Source: Sipunculus nudus (taxonomy: Eukaryota > Annelida > Sipuncula > Golfingiida > Sipunculidae). Taken from it: a stretch of 64,000 nt of DNA. Of this stretch, positions 1 through 9,441 are shown one piece after another. Position 1 is the first letter of the stretch. Each line of letters opens with the position of its first letter. Location: positions 56,863,676-56,927,675 of the forward strand of contig CM049316.1 in assembly GCA_026874595.1 (NCBI GenBank), read 5' to 3'. Under the pieces are notes generated by a model that did not search any database, was not told the origin of the DNA, and saw only the letters and a program-made list of their open reading frames with translations. A program made the position numbers and the translations under genes.

Positions 1-1150
1 GGCTCCCGATAAGGATTCTCTCTCGCAAATTTGTTAGTTGAATCCCTAGCTCACGACAAATCGCATGCCCCAAGTCAGCAGCAGTCCAGAGGTGACAAGC
101 ATTGGGAAAACCAGTGTGTCATTGGCAAACCCAAGGATCAGCTTTCCCAGAGGTCTAAAAGCAGAAACTACCGGCCCAAACAATACCGCCATCTATCAGC
201 TGTGATTGGAACTCGACTTCATTATATCGACCCGAGTGTGACCAAAGGCGGTGCCATAAATGATGTTTTTAGTTGCAGTTTTATGAGACAGATATCGTTA
301 TAATTGACGTTTAATGCTGACACAGTTAATACCAGATATTTAGAAAATCACATGAAAACACTGGAGATGGGAGGCAGTTGATTAGAGTTTCATACGAACA
401 AAGTGCAGTAGACATTGGACCAGAAATCATCACATGAATATTAACTCTTAGGAAGAAAATCAGCTCAAACTTCTCAAATAGTTTATAGGTATATTTATGT
501 GTCGCATGCTTTTATTCTTATAAATTTTTATTCAGGGCAATAGGTGTTTCTTTGTTGACTTGTTTTGGATTATGTTTGTGGTCCGTCACCTATGTTTTCA
601 ATAAGTCTGAATGAATAAATAAAGAATGGAGCGGTATGAGCCCAGATATGGATTCAGCTATACGCTCGGTGGGTGCTTTACATTTAAAAAAAAGAAAAGT
701 AATAAATGTCCACATAAGTTATTATCCTCAAATTAGTTCAACAAAAAATCTCGCAAGAGGTAGACTGTACAGGTGACAACATTGCTATATTTACACTGAT
801 GATGACCTTATAGGTTTTCTCAGGTACCACCTGCTAGCATACATATTGAACTTTGGCAGTGATTCAATGGATTAGGCGTAAATAAAGGTGGACGAAGGTC
901 CAAAGTATAGGTGCCAAACGCATGCGTAGTCACGGACCTTGTTGGGCCTTGTACACAGGCAAGATCATGTTTTTTTTTTCTTTGCCAATCAAACCCTACC
1001 ATTGACAGGAATATGTCAGAATTGAAATGTCACACGTTATAGACTGTTACACAGAGTATACCAAGGAAACATAAGTCGCAAACAATTTAATAAGCTGATC
1101 GGAGCCTCGGCAATGGCTCTCAAATTCGAAAAAAAACAGTCTTAGTCTAG
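1..1150 (-). other. 5' flank of a HOIP-like copy (Z) lying left of the window
   Basis: This stretch matches the upstream flank of copy C at 44,046-45,150, block after block, including 'CCCTAGCTCACGACAAAT' and 'AAACATAAGTC'. In copy C this flank begins about 190 bp upstream of the first coding exon and runs into the 24-bp minisatellite, and the same order holds here. The homologous gene should therefore end just left of base 1, on the minus strand. A plus-strand open frame at 31-303 lies in the conserved flank but is broken by stops in the copy B flank, so I do not call it a gene. No coding exon is seen here. Confidence 0.7.
104..112. promoter_or_regulatory. kappaB-like site in conserved 5' flank (copy Z)
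   Basis: GGGAAAACC sits in the block conserved between the flanks of copies Z, B and C. The equivalent sites are GGGAAAACC at 44,164-44,172 and GGGAAATCC at 20,042-20,050. This fits a Rel/NF-kappaB half-site pattern, but a 9-bp match is weak evidence alone. Confidence 0.3.
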
Positions 1151-1560
1151 ATAGCAAAAAGAGGTTTTATCTGGACACGATAGACAGGCTTAATCTGGAC
1201 GTGATAAACAGGCTTAATCTGGACACGATAAACAGGCTTAATCTGGACAAGATAAACAGGCTTTATCTACTCACGATAAACAGACTTAATCTGGACACGA
1301 TAAACAGCTAGGCTTAATCTGGACACGATAAACAGGCTTAATCTGGACACGATAAACAGGCTTAATCTGGACATGATAAACAGGCTTAATCTGGACACGA
1401 TAAACAGGATTATTCTGGACACAAAAATGCACAATTTGGACAAGATAACCACTATTAATTAGGACAATATAAACAGGTTAAATCTGGATACGAAAACCAG
1501 GCTTAATATGGGCACGAAAAAAAACTGGCTTAGTTTATACATGATAAACGGGCTTAATTT
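1151..1560. repeat. 24-bp minisatellite, first array
   Basis: Degenerate head-to-tail copies of a 24-bp unit containing CTTAATCTGGACACGATAAA. Because 24 is divisible by 3, spurious open frames run through it as 8-residue periods (LFIVSRLS-like on the minus strand). The same unit recurs at about 8,995-9,400, 45,160-45,655 and 46,365-48,280. Confidence 0.9.
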
Positions 1561-1575
1561 GGACAAGACAAGCAA

Positions 1576-1577
<2 letters not shown>

Positions 1578-1635
<58 letters not shown>
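1578..1635. repeat. (AT)n microsatellite
   Basis: Uninterrupted AT dinucleotides at the end of the minisatellite. The duplicate at about 9,409-9,436 is much shorter, so this tract has changed length since the A/B duplication. Confidence 0.95.
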
Positions 1636-1639
<4 letters not shown>

Positions 1640-3700
1640 CATATTATAATATTTCAGGAACGGTGCATTATTGTCCGGAAAGTGTGGGTTATATGGAATA
1701 TGTCACAGATATATAGTGTCCACCTAAATAAAAGAACTGCCAAAAATAGCTAAGTTAATATAAATGTTTTACTTAAAATTTCTGTAACTGCTATAATGAG
1801 CATGCTTTTTCCAGCTCCTGGTCAACCAGCTGATTGCATTATGTCTAAGGATTCTTACCAAAAAATCTAGACGTTCCGAAGTTATACCGATGTTGCCATT
1901 ATCCTATAAAAAAAAAACAAGTCGTCTGAGGATAACATAGCTCGCCGGTACGGGGCATTCAGAAAATCCTTGAACTTTAACCCCTAAATTATATCTGGAA
2001 TTCCTAATCCTCCTATATAATAAAAATAAGAAATATGAAAGCTATATGCTGAGTGGTTGTTGAGTTTGTTCGTAAAGTGCTAATAACTAGTCCAGAAATT
2101 AAAATACGGGAAAAGTTTTAATAGTTGTGCTAGGTATTGTCGATGAACATCGGTGTACTAAGATTAATTGAAATATCTTCATCAGCAATGAGTCTAACAA
2201 AAAAACTTTAACCGGACTTAGGGTAATTGGTTAATTGGCAATAGGGTTATTGGTTGCCGAGTTGTAAAGAGTAAATAAAAACTTTTACCTGAGCTGGGTT
2301 GGGATCTGTGCAATTTTTTTTTCTAATTATTTGGGCTTATATATTGTGACTGTTCATCAGTGTATTAAGTTTAATTGAAATGTCTTCATTAGCAATGGAG
2401 AAATGAGCATAACAAAAAAACTTCAACCTGACTTGTTTGTTCATGAAAAACGGAGGCCTGTGAGCTTGACCTTTGACCTTTGGATGCTTAAATCTTACGT
2501 TGGATTATAATCACCTATACAATACATCAGTGTAATATAAAAAAAATTGACTTAACAAGAAACTTTTAACCTGGTTGTCTACGGCCGCCGCTGACGCCTA
2601 CGCCGGGGGTACGGTATAAGCTCTTCTGAACTTCGTTCCCGCGACAAAAACAGAAACAATTTGAGCATGCTCAACATTTCTCGAGGTCTTCGCCATCTGT
2701 CCCAGTGCCGTTTTATATCGGATGTTCCACGATGTGGTTTGAGATATTGGAACATATTTGAAAATTATTAAGTCCGTTGTGAACCCTCTCGCAGATGACC
2801 AGATTAGTAAAATCATTTGTTTTATCCGATACATATCATTAGACTGTTTTATAATTATCTAAATTCAGCCTCTTACATAATTATTGTTCAATTACAGAGA
2901 ACAGGTTTAAGGATAAAGTTTAAACCTGTCAGTTTTCACCCTGAATATGATTACTATGACTGTTACGAGTTTTTTTCATTTTACTAGCTGTTACTGGATA
3001 TCATACATTAAACTATGAAAAATATCATACATGAACATTTATGCGTTTTACTGTCAATTTATTACGATTATTTCATGACTAACGTAGTGTAATATTATTG
3101 GATCATTTGTTTTCAGAAGAGATACTAATAAAAAGCAGGTTATGTCTCGTTGGGGTCACATAGTGCAGCGGTTTACCAATGCCTGATGGGGGAAATGACA
3201 GTAAGTACATAGATAAAAAACATATTTACTTGTAACATGCTGTAGTTAAATATACGGGGGGGGGGGGGGGGATGGATGACGCGTGCTGAAGTGATGGTAT
3301 CAATGCCCTTTAGTTCAGGTATTTAAGTCCCGTAAAACATTTTTCGTTTGTTCTTAAAAATAATAAATCTATATAAAATCATACTGTTTTTTATTTTACC
3401 CATCTCTATGCTGCATGATTATATATGGTAGAATAAAGACAAATTTAACACAAAACCTTGTGTCAAATCTTATACAAGAATCGTGTTATATGTAATACAA
3501 GAACATGTTTCAGTTATCACAAGTAACTTGTTTTATATATAACATATGTTTGTGTTAATCTAGGTATGACACAAGATCTTGTACTATTTTAACACAAGTT
3601 GACGCTGTTCATATGAGACGCAAGCACTTGTGTTTCGTTTTAGATCTTCCTTAGATCCTGTATCCTTAGATTTGTCACTTTTAGAGTTTTAATTTCCTTC
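1640..3700. other. Gene-free segment between minisatellite and copy A
   Basis: No exon of the family or other gene is recognisable. At 2,140-2,640 there are three diverged copies of a unit with 'CATCAGTGTA' and 'AACAAAAAAACTT', ending in a GC-rich 'GCCGCTGACGCCTACGCCG' stretch. That combination is typical of dispersed bivalve repeats. A poly(G) run lies at 3,256-3,271. The whole segment is duplicated at about 9,440-11,500. Confidence 0.6.
3449..3640. repeat. Series of ACACAAG / CTTGTGT inverted pairs
   Basis: Four spaced pairs of CAAG and CTTG words occur within about 190 bp, including 'ACACAAGATCTTGT' and 'ACAAGTAACTTGT'. The duplicate is at about 11,252-11,440. No function is apparent; it may be a decayed palindromic repeat. 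Confidence 0.5.
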
Positions 3701-3770
3701 ATGTTGGGTAAGTATCGGTCGGGACCAAATTGATAAAATATGTCTTAATTCCTTGCTTGAATTTTTCCAT

Positions 3771-3850
3771 CTCTTCCTTTTCTTCCTCCTTATCATTTTT
3801 TCAGGATAGTTCTTGATCACGTCCGGCCCTGGAGACAAACACGTGAGTTC
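3771..3850 (-). pseudogene. Copy A: relic of the long acidic exon
   Basis: The reverse complement reads VSRAGRDQELS and then hits a stop, with a frameshifted KEEEKEEMEK following. This parallels the start of the long acidic exon of copy C at 34,759 (VTKTRDDQENY ... KEEMEK). The rest of that exon and all of RING2-LDD are missing downstream. The same relic occurs in copy B at about 11,573-11,648. Confidence 0.65.
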
Positions 3851-4038
3851 AGTATTTATAATCTAGTGTATAGGGTCTTGTTATACCTCACTTATACTTC
3901 AATAGAATTTAAAACATCAATTATTCTAATGTGGGCCGACTGTGATAGAATGCGGATTCTTAACATTAGGTTAATGATATCCCGGAGAGGACAACCCCTG
4001 TTTGTTGTAGTGATAATAAACATGGTAATTTCCCTTAC

Positions 4039-4248
4039 ACACAACTGGTTTTGGCCGGTTTATTCTGAAGGAAAGACAGTTGGATCAAAGACACCGGTTG
4101 GTGTTGCTGCCTCAGAAGGATCTGTGGATCCACGGCCATCCGTTTCTTCTAATTGGGTAAAACACATTGTGCAAAACTGGTAGTGTACGGGAACAAGGAA
4201 TGTGCAGAGTGGACAATTCTTCTCATTTTCTTGTACAACATAATATTC
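4039..4248 (-). pseudogene. Copy A: zinc finger 6 exon with in-frame stop
   Basis: Translates EYYVVQENEKNCPLC then TFLVPVHYQFCTMC, an intact C-x2-C-x10-C-x2-C finger with the TF and M residues of ubiquitin-binding NZF fingers. A TAA follows at 4,060-4,062 (after VFPSE). Copy B has the same stop; copy C does not. The acceptor is TTCAG and the likely donor GTAAGG. Confidence 0.75.
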
Positions 4249-4454
4249 CTGAAATTAAAGAAGTCCCTCAGAAATCGTTGTCTCAGTATTGATCTTTAAA
4301 CGAAATGCCAAAGCGCATAAGGAATCCTTATTTTCCATGCTAATGGAATTGTATTTAATATTTAAAGGACACTTTGAGAATTGTATTTTGACCGGAATAC
4401 AGTTAATGCTATAGTTGGTCAATCATGAGTCCTAGCGTTTTAGACGATTTTTAA

Positions 4455-4723
4455 AAATCTGCCATCGTCCGCTTTGTCTGAATGCGTTACGAATTTCTCA
4501 GTTTCTAGAAGATTCAATGTGTTAATATGTTCGCAGTCTTGATCTTTAAAATTTGCCACGGTTATCTTGCATGTTTTCAGTTAGCAGTGCCAGGATTATC
4601 TAGGTTCTGTATAACCTACACTGTGTCTTGTTTGTCATTTACCTCTTTGCCCTTCTGTTCAAGATCCGCTCCAGGACCCTGCTCAGCTTGATTTGGTACT
4701 TGATCCCCTGTAGCCGGTGGAAC
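4455..4723 (-). pseudogene. Copy A: broken acidic exon 4
   Basis: Begins VPPATGDQVPNQ, matching VPLAGDDQVPNQ in copy C at 35,771, but has an in-frame TAG at 4,616-4,618 and further stops. Copy B shares the lesion. The 3' border is approximate. Confidence 0.65.
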
Positions 4724-5033
4724 CTATTTGAAAATGGACTCCAGTGTGCGATTATGAGAGATTAACCATTAGTGAAAAAAAAACAATGAAAAAAAAAACT
4801 CAATTAAGACCACCTCACTGATGAATGAATCTTTCCATCAACATTTGCACGTTATTTTGTGCTATAAATAAATATAAAACTCCTTTAAATATGTAATATT
4901 TTAGTATAATATTATTTGGGGCACGGAATAATAGCATCGTCAAGTAATGTCAGTTCACTATAAAGAAACGGATGGTTTCAACAAACTATTATCCCCGTTT
5001 TAACGAATTCTTATCTTCTCTTTTGTAAAGCAA

Positions 5034-5740
5034 GTGTTACGAAAACATTTTTTTCAGGGGAAATACTGGGCCGATCCAGGATTCGAACCCATTAAGGTGG
5101 GGCACAAGTCCGGCGTACCAAGCGCTTCACTAGCAAAACAAGCTTCACTAGCGAGACAGTTAGGTCCTCTTTTACGTCGCCCCGTAACATATCCCCTATT
5201 AAGAGCGTTCTGCTATCAGAACAAGACTAATTATCCCAGGAGTCACACTTTGGTGAGCTTATTCCCAGGGCAACAAAGTTTTACCGTCACGTTGGACAAG
5301 CCCCCATTTGTTACGAAGACAATTTTTTCAGAGGAAAATACTGGGCCGATCCGGGATTCGAACCCATAACGTTGGCGCACAAGTCCCGCGTACCAACCGC
5401 TTCGCTAGAAAAGTAAGCTTCACTAGAGAGAAAGTTTTGTTCGCTTTTATGTCACCCCGTAACACACCCCCTCTTAAGAGCGTTCTGCTATCAGATAAAG
5501 ACCAATTATCCCAGGAGTCACACTTTGGCGAGCCTTTTCCCTGGGCCACGAAGTTTTACCGTATTCCCAGACGAGCCCCCATTTTACGAAGACAAGTTGG
5601 TAAGGGAGAATATCGGGCCGATCCAGGATTCGAACCGATAATGGTGGCGCACAAGTCCGGCGTACCAACCGCTTCACTAGCAAAGCAAGCTTCACTAGCG
5701 AGACAGTTCGGTCCGCTTTTATGTCACCCCGTAACACGAG
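5034..5740 (-). mobile_element. Triple array of tRNA-like (SINE-type) units, copy A
   Basis: Three head-to-tail units of about 275 bp start near 5,035, 5,311 and 5,585. On the minus strand each holds GGGTTCGAATCC or a one-base variant, a good pol III B-box, preceded by TAGTGAAGCGCTTGG, a plausible A-box at tRNA-like spacing. This fits a tRNA-derived SINE that was amplified in tandem. The array lies in the intron just after the finger 5 exon. It is also open on the plus strand, which explains long but meaningless frames there. Confidence 0.6.
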
Positions 5741-5758
5741 ATTGTGAAATAAATGCAC

Positions 5759-5971
5759 CTTCACTTCAATTGTGTTGGACCTGCTGTACCAAGGTTGGCA
5801 ATTTCCTTCTGAGAGAAAGATAAACGATTCCTCATCGGAGGCCTTGTGCACGGTTCCAGGAACACCAACACTGTTGAAAACATCGGCGCCCTGAATTAAA
5901 GTAAAACATGTTGTACTAATTTGACAATGCTAAGGGACATGGATCACATATTTAGGACAGGTCTTCATAGT
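5759..5971 (-). pseudogene. Copy A: degenerate zinc finger 5 exon
   Basis: Homologous to the finger 5 exons of copies B (13,441-13,653) and C (36,104-36,325). The second zinc cysteine is replaced (CPKY pattern) and a stop lies just upstream of the finger. It ends ...IEVK before a GTGCAT donor. The start is uncertain because the normal CAG acceptor is not seen. Confidence 0.6.
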
Positions 5972-6288
5972 CTTGCTTTATCCAAACTTTTCCATATACT
6001 TATTATATAATATGAAATTTGCATATTTCTAAAGTCAATAACAGGGGAACAATTACGGCGATGTTTCGTTCTACCATTTTTTTTTAACCTTTTTTTCAAG
6101 TTTAAATTTATCATCATGTTATATCTCATGTATGATGAGATTTAGTTTTAACATCACTTAATGTAAACTTAATCAGTTGTGGTGCAATGCTGGCCCTAAC
6201 GGTTAGGTCCGTGATAGTTTAGAGAAAGGACAAGCGTTTTCCCAATACCTGCAATATTTGTTTTGGTGACAGTAAGCATAAAATTAAC

Positions 6289-6483
6289 CCTTACACACGG
6301 TTGGCTTTGGCCGGTTTCCTCTGATGGAAGGAGCACTGAATCTGAGACATTATCTGATGCTGTATCTGTAGATTCCTTTTCTTCAAATGATGCAAAACAC
6401 ATTGTGCAAAATTGGTAGTGTTGGGGAACAAGGAATGTGCATACAGGACAACTCTTCTCATTTGGTTCATCCATATCAGTTTC
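6289..6483 (-). pseudogene. Copy A: zinc finger 4 exon
   Basis: 195 nt, phase 0 to 0, acceptor TTTCAG-like. Reads ETDMDEPNEKSCPVC followed by TFLVPQHYQFCTMC: an intact finger with NZF-type TF and M residues. The old donor position (after CVR) is GTTAAT; an in-frame GTAAGG two codons earlier may be used instead. Confidence 0.75.
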
Positions 6484-6685
6484 CTGAAATACGAGAAGAT
6501 TCTCAGATACCGTGGTAACACCATTTATCTTCAATGAAAATGTCAAAGCGCACATAAAATCTATATTTTGCCTGCTGATGAAATTTAGTTTCGAGGATAA
6601 ATTTCAATTTTTTTCCTGATCGGTATACGGTCATTGCAAAAATGAGTGAATCGTTTTGTGTGAGGCATAAAAACATAACACTGAC

Positions 6686-6979
6686 CGTGTGATTTTCTTC
6701 GGCGTTGTTCGGTTCAGGTTCCAATTTCTCTGTGTCTGGTAGTTTCGGTCTACTAACATGTTCACTATTTCGGTCTTTAATATCGCCACATGTATTTTGC
6801 ATGTTTTCAGTAATATGTGGATCAAAAGTTTCTGGCTCCTGACCGTCGTGCGTTGTAATTTGTTTGTCATACCCCCCTTTGCTGCCATATTCAAGATACG
6901 CTCCAGGAGTTGTCTCGGTGTGCACTTTATCCGCTGTATATATTTGATTTGATACTTGATCTTCTCCAGCCAATAGAAT
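6686..6979 (-). pseudogene. Copy A: acidic linker exon 2
   Basis: 294 nt, phase 0 to 0, open throughout. Glu/Asp/Asn-rich and apparently unstructured (VHTETTPGAYLEYGSKGGY ... ADENHT type). Same length as the copy B and C exons at 14,364-14,657 and 37,741-38,034. Confidence 0.75.
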
Positions 6980-7307
6980 CTATAAAAAAAGACTCCAGTA
7001 TTAATGTACGAGGGGCTAACCATTAACCAGGTTCATAAGCCAGGTTCATAATAATTTAAAGCTTTATTATGACCATCTCTCTCACAACTTGCCTGAATGT
7101 TTCTAGCAGTATTTACACTTTATAATCTGCTTTAATAAATATGTAAACCCATTTAAGATGAGGTATTTTGTAATACTGTAAGGAAAAAACAGTAAGCAAT
7201 ATATCATGTGACCACGAACAGATCGACGTGTTTACAAAAGCATTATAACTAAACATTCTAACTAATCTTTATCTCCTTTTTGGTAAAGCGAAATGGCAAA
7301 TTAAATA

Positions 7308-7309
7308 CA
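7308..7309. other. Deletion breakpoint in copy A
   Basis: Left of this point the sequence matches 14,986 of copy B; right of it, 18,228. The missing 3.24 kb in copy B holds finger 3, acidic exon 1, finger 2, the basic exon and PUB parts c and b. Confidence 0.85.
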
Positions 7310-7920
7310 TTTTCACGTACTCGCCATACATAATACCACTCCGAAAATAAAGCATTTCAGGGTGTCCAGTGTTTTCTTAGTTAAACATTCATTTCAAGAT
7401 ATATTGAATAGGATGCAATATGAAAGTTACTCGTCACTATTGACATAATAAATAAATGACAAAATATTTAGATAAGATAAAGTACTGCAGCCATTTAATT
7501 CAATTTTTATAAAGTTTGCAACATATGTTAAAACGAATATGTGATGAGTATATTTTACCAACATACTATACATTTCAAAATATTAATTTCTTTAAAGTTA
7601 AAGGACTTCGTCCGCAAACGGAAATAATATATGGAATTACCAGCACATGTATGTAAGCAAACATAAAGCACTATTTACTTTAACTAGCATATTAGTTGTT
7701 CTTGTTTAGTTATGTATTTTCTGATTTATGGTGCAAAATTATCCCCTTAGTGATAAAATACATATTTCTCAGGATGTATGCGAGAATATTTGAGAGGGTC
7801 ACTCTTGGCATAGTTAAGGATATTTTAAAGGCGTGATAAGAGGGGAGTTGCGTGCCAAGGGCCAAGGGCCACCTTAATCATAGCGTTGATAGGGGACAAC
7901 ATTATGCAATTGTGACTCAC

Positions 7921-8097
7921 ACTTGAATTCAAACTGATCATGTTTTCCAGATTTAAGAGACCATATTTCTGTCGAATGGTCAGGTCCAGACGCAGGTATT
8001 TATCTGGTGCTTCTGGTCTCTCTCCATTTGATATTGCTTCCCATAGTTCCCGGCGGATTATCATAGATTCCTGAGAAAAACGTGTAGGTTCAACTTT
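7921..8097 (-). pseudogene. Copy A: PUB domain part a
   Basis: 177 nt, phase 0 to 0. Reads KVEPTRFSQESMIIRREL followed by PEAPDKYLRLDLTIRQKY, matching the first helices of the HOIP PUB domain. The acceptor CAG directly follows a (TA)n tract at 8,101-8,124; the donor is GTGAGT. Confidence 0.8.
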
Positions 8098-8279
8098 CTG
8101 TATATATATATATATATATATATATTTATTTATAATCAGCATAATCATTGTGAATACAATTTCAATATTATAGTGTATAGGCTTTAAAATACGGAACTCT
8201 TACTACCGTAGACATTAAAACACCTGATATAACACCTTATATGTTTGTAATTAAGATTAAGTGCAGATTTTGTGTATAC

Positions 8280-8335
8280 CAGAAGAGGTTCTTGACTCTT
8301 CTGACTTCCCATTTTCAGTTCTTTGCTGACCTCCT
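8280..8335 (-). pseudogene. Copy A: exon 2
   Basis: 56 nt encoding EVSKELKMGSQKSQEPLL, acceptor TTTCAG and donor GTATAC as in copy C (43,492-43,547). The upstream start-codon exon at 8,633-8,639 reads ATAGCAG instead of ATGGCAG before its GTGAGT donor, so only the internal Met (KMGSQK) could start translation. Confidence 0.7.
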
Positions 8336-8994
8336 CTGAAACATCAACAAACACTTATACATTCACGGACCTCGGGTCTAGCGGAGTAGTGATCACAAAC
8401 ATTATGTTGTCTGTTTATATGACAAGACATTGTTGATAGTGTAGTTAGCGACATGGAGTTATAAAAGGGGACCGAATTATCTCTTTGACCCTATCATGCA
8501 GTCCTAACATCCTTGTATAAGGGCTAAAAAATACCTGAACATTATCATCTGTATACTAGACTAACATAACAATGTTATATTTATTTTTACTCTTGACCAA
8601 ATATACGTCTTGGTACAGATGGCAGCACTCACCTGCTATAATTTATCTGTTAGTCCGGGTTAATAGTTCAAAACACTCAAAGAAGAATTAAAAAAAATCA
8701 AATATAATCGATTAAATACCAATGTTAAAGGTGCCCATCTGAGAGAAACATAATATTAATACACACCTTGTTGGGCCTTGTACACAGGCAAGATCATGTT
8801 TTTTTTTTCTTTGCCAATCAAACCCTACCATTGACAGGAATATGTCAGAATTGAAATGTCACACGTTATAGACTGTTACACAGAGTATACCAAGGAAACA
8901 TAAGTCGCAGACAATTTAATAAGCTGATCGGAGCCTCAGCAATGGCTCTCAAACTCGAAAAAAAAACAGTCTTAGTCTAGATAGCAAAAAGAGG

Positions 8995-9405
8995 TTTTAT
9001 CTGGACACGATAGACAGGCTTAATCTGGACGTGATAAACAGGCTTAATCTGGACACGATAAACAGGCTTAATCTGGACAAGATAAACAGGCTTTATCTAC
9101 TTACGATTAACAGACTTAATCTGGACAAGATAAACAGCTAGGCTTATTCTGGACACGATAAACAGGCTTAATCTGGACACGATAAACAGGCTTAATCTGG
9201 ACATGATAAACAGGCTTAATCTGGACACGATAAACAGAATTATTCTGGACACAAAAATGCACAATTTGGACAAGATAACCACTATTAATTAGGACAATAT
9301 AAACAGGTTAAATCTGGATACGAAAACCAGGCTTAATATGGGCACGAAAAAAAACTGGCTTAGTTTATACATGATAAACGGGCTTAATTTGGACAAGACA
9401 AGCAA

Positions 9406-9436
<31 letters not shown>
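8995..9436. repeat. 24-bp minisatellite and (AT)n, duplicate
   Basis: Second copy of the 1,151-1,635 array inside the segmental duplication, with point differences and a shorter AT tract. Confidence 0.9.

Positions 9437-9439
<3 letters not shown>

Positions 9440-9441
<2 letters not shown>

Larger units (their letters stand above)
3771..8639 (-). pseudogene. Copy A: HOIP-like PUB/zinc-finger pseudogene
   Basis: In transcription order the remaining exons are: start-codon exon (8,633-8,639, ATG changed to ATA), exon 2 (8,280-8,335), PUB part a (7,921-8,097), acidic exon (6,686-6,979), zinc finger 4 (6,289-6,483), decayed finger 5 (about 5,759-5,971), broken acidic exon (about 4,455-4,723), finger 6 with a stop (4,039-4,248) and a frameshifted relic at 3,771-3,850. 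A 3.24-kb deletion removed PUB parts b and c, the basic exon, finger 2, an acidic exon and finger 3. RING2-LDD is absent. With the start lost, most of PUB missing and several nonsense codons, it cannot make the ancestral protein. The deletion joins two phase-0 introns, so PUB-a could still splice in frame to the acidic exon. Confidence 0.8.
937..8765. repeat. Tandem segmental duplication, unit 1 (holds copy A)
   Basis: Base 937 onward is nearly identical to base 8,766 onward, an initial offset of 7,829 bp, apart from small indels and microsatellite length. Colinearity holds to 7,308/14,986, where unit 1 jumps to sequence equivalent to 18,228. At the unit junction (8,765/8,766) copy A's upstream flank is fused to the interior of the Z-type flank at a shared 'ACC', so about 0.9 kb of flank was lost there. 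Confidence 0.92.

Noticed and set aside
31-303. Plus-strand open frame shared with 44,115-44,393
   Set aside because: It lies in the conserved upstream flank; the same region in copy B (about 20,040-20,150) has stops and frameshifts, so conservation is better explained by recent duplication or regulatory function.
1267-1452. Open frames in the 24-bp minisatellite (also 9,097-9,282, 45,455-45,661, 46,407-46,673, 46,504-46,689, 46,782-46,997, 47,028-47,231)
   Set aside because: Frames with 8-residue periods such as LFIVSRLS arise automatically from a unit divisible by 3; they appear on both strands and have no start context or splice signals.
5034-5135. Functional tRNA gene suggested by the B-box
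   Set aside because: No complete cloverleaf or acceptor stem pairing could be read, and the unit is repeated in tandem; a SINE-type relic fits better.
5308-5823. Plus-strand open frame of 171 residues over the SINE-like array
   Set aside because: Runs through three repeat units and on into the antisense of the finger 5 exon; it is interrupted differently in copy B.
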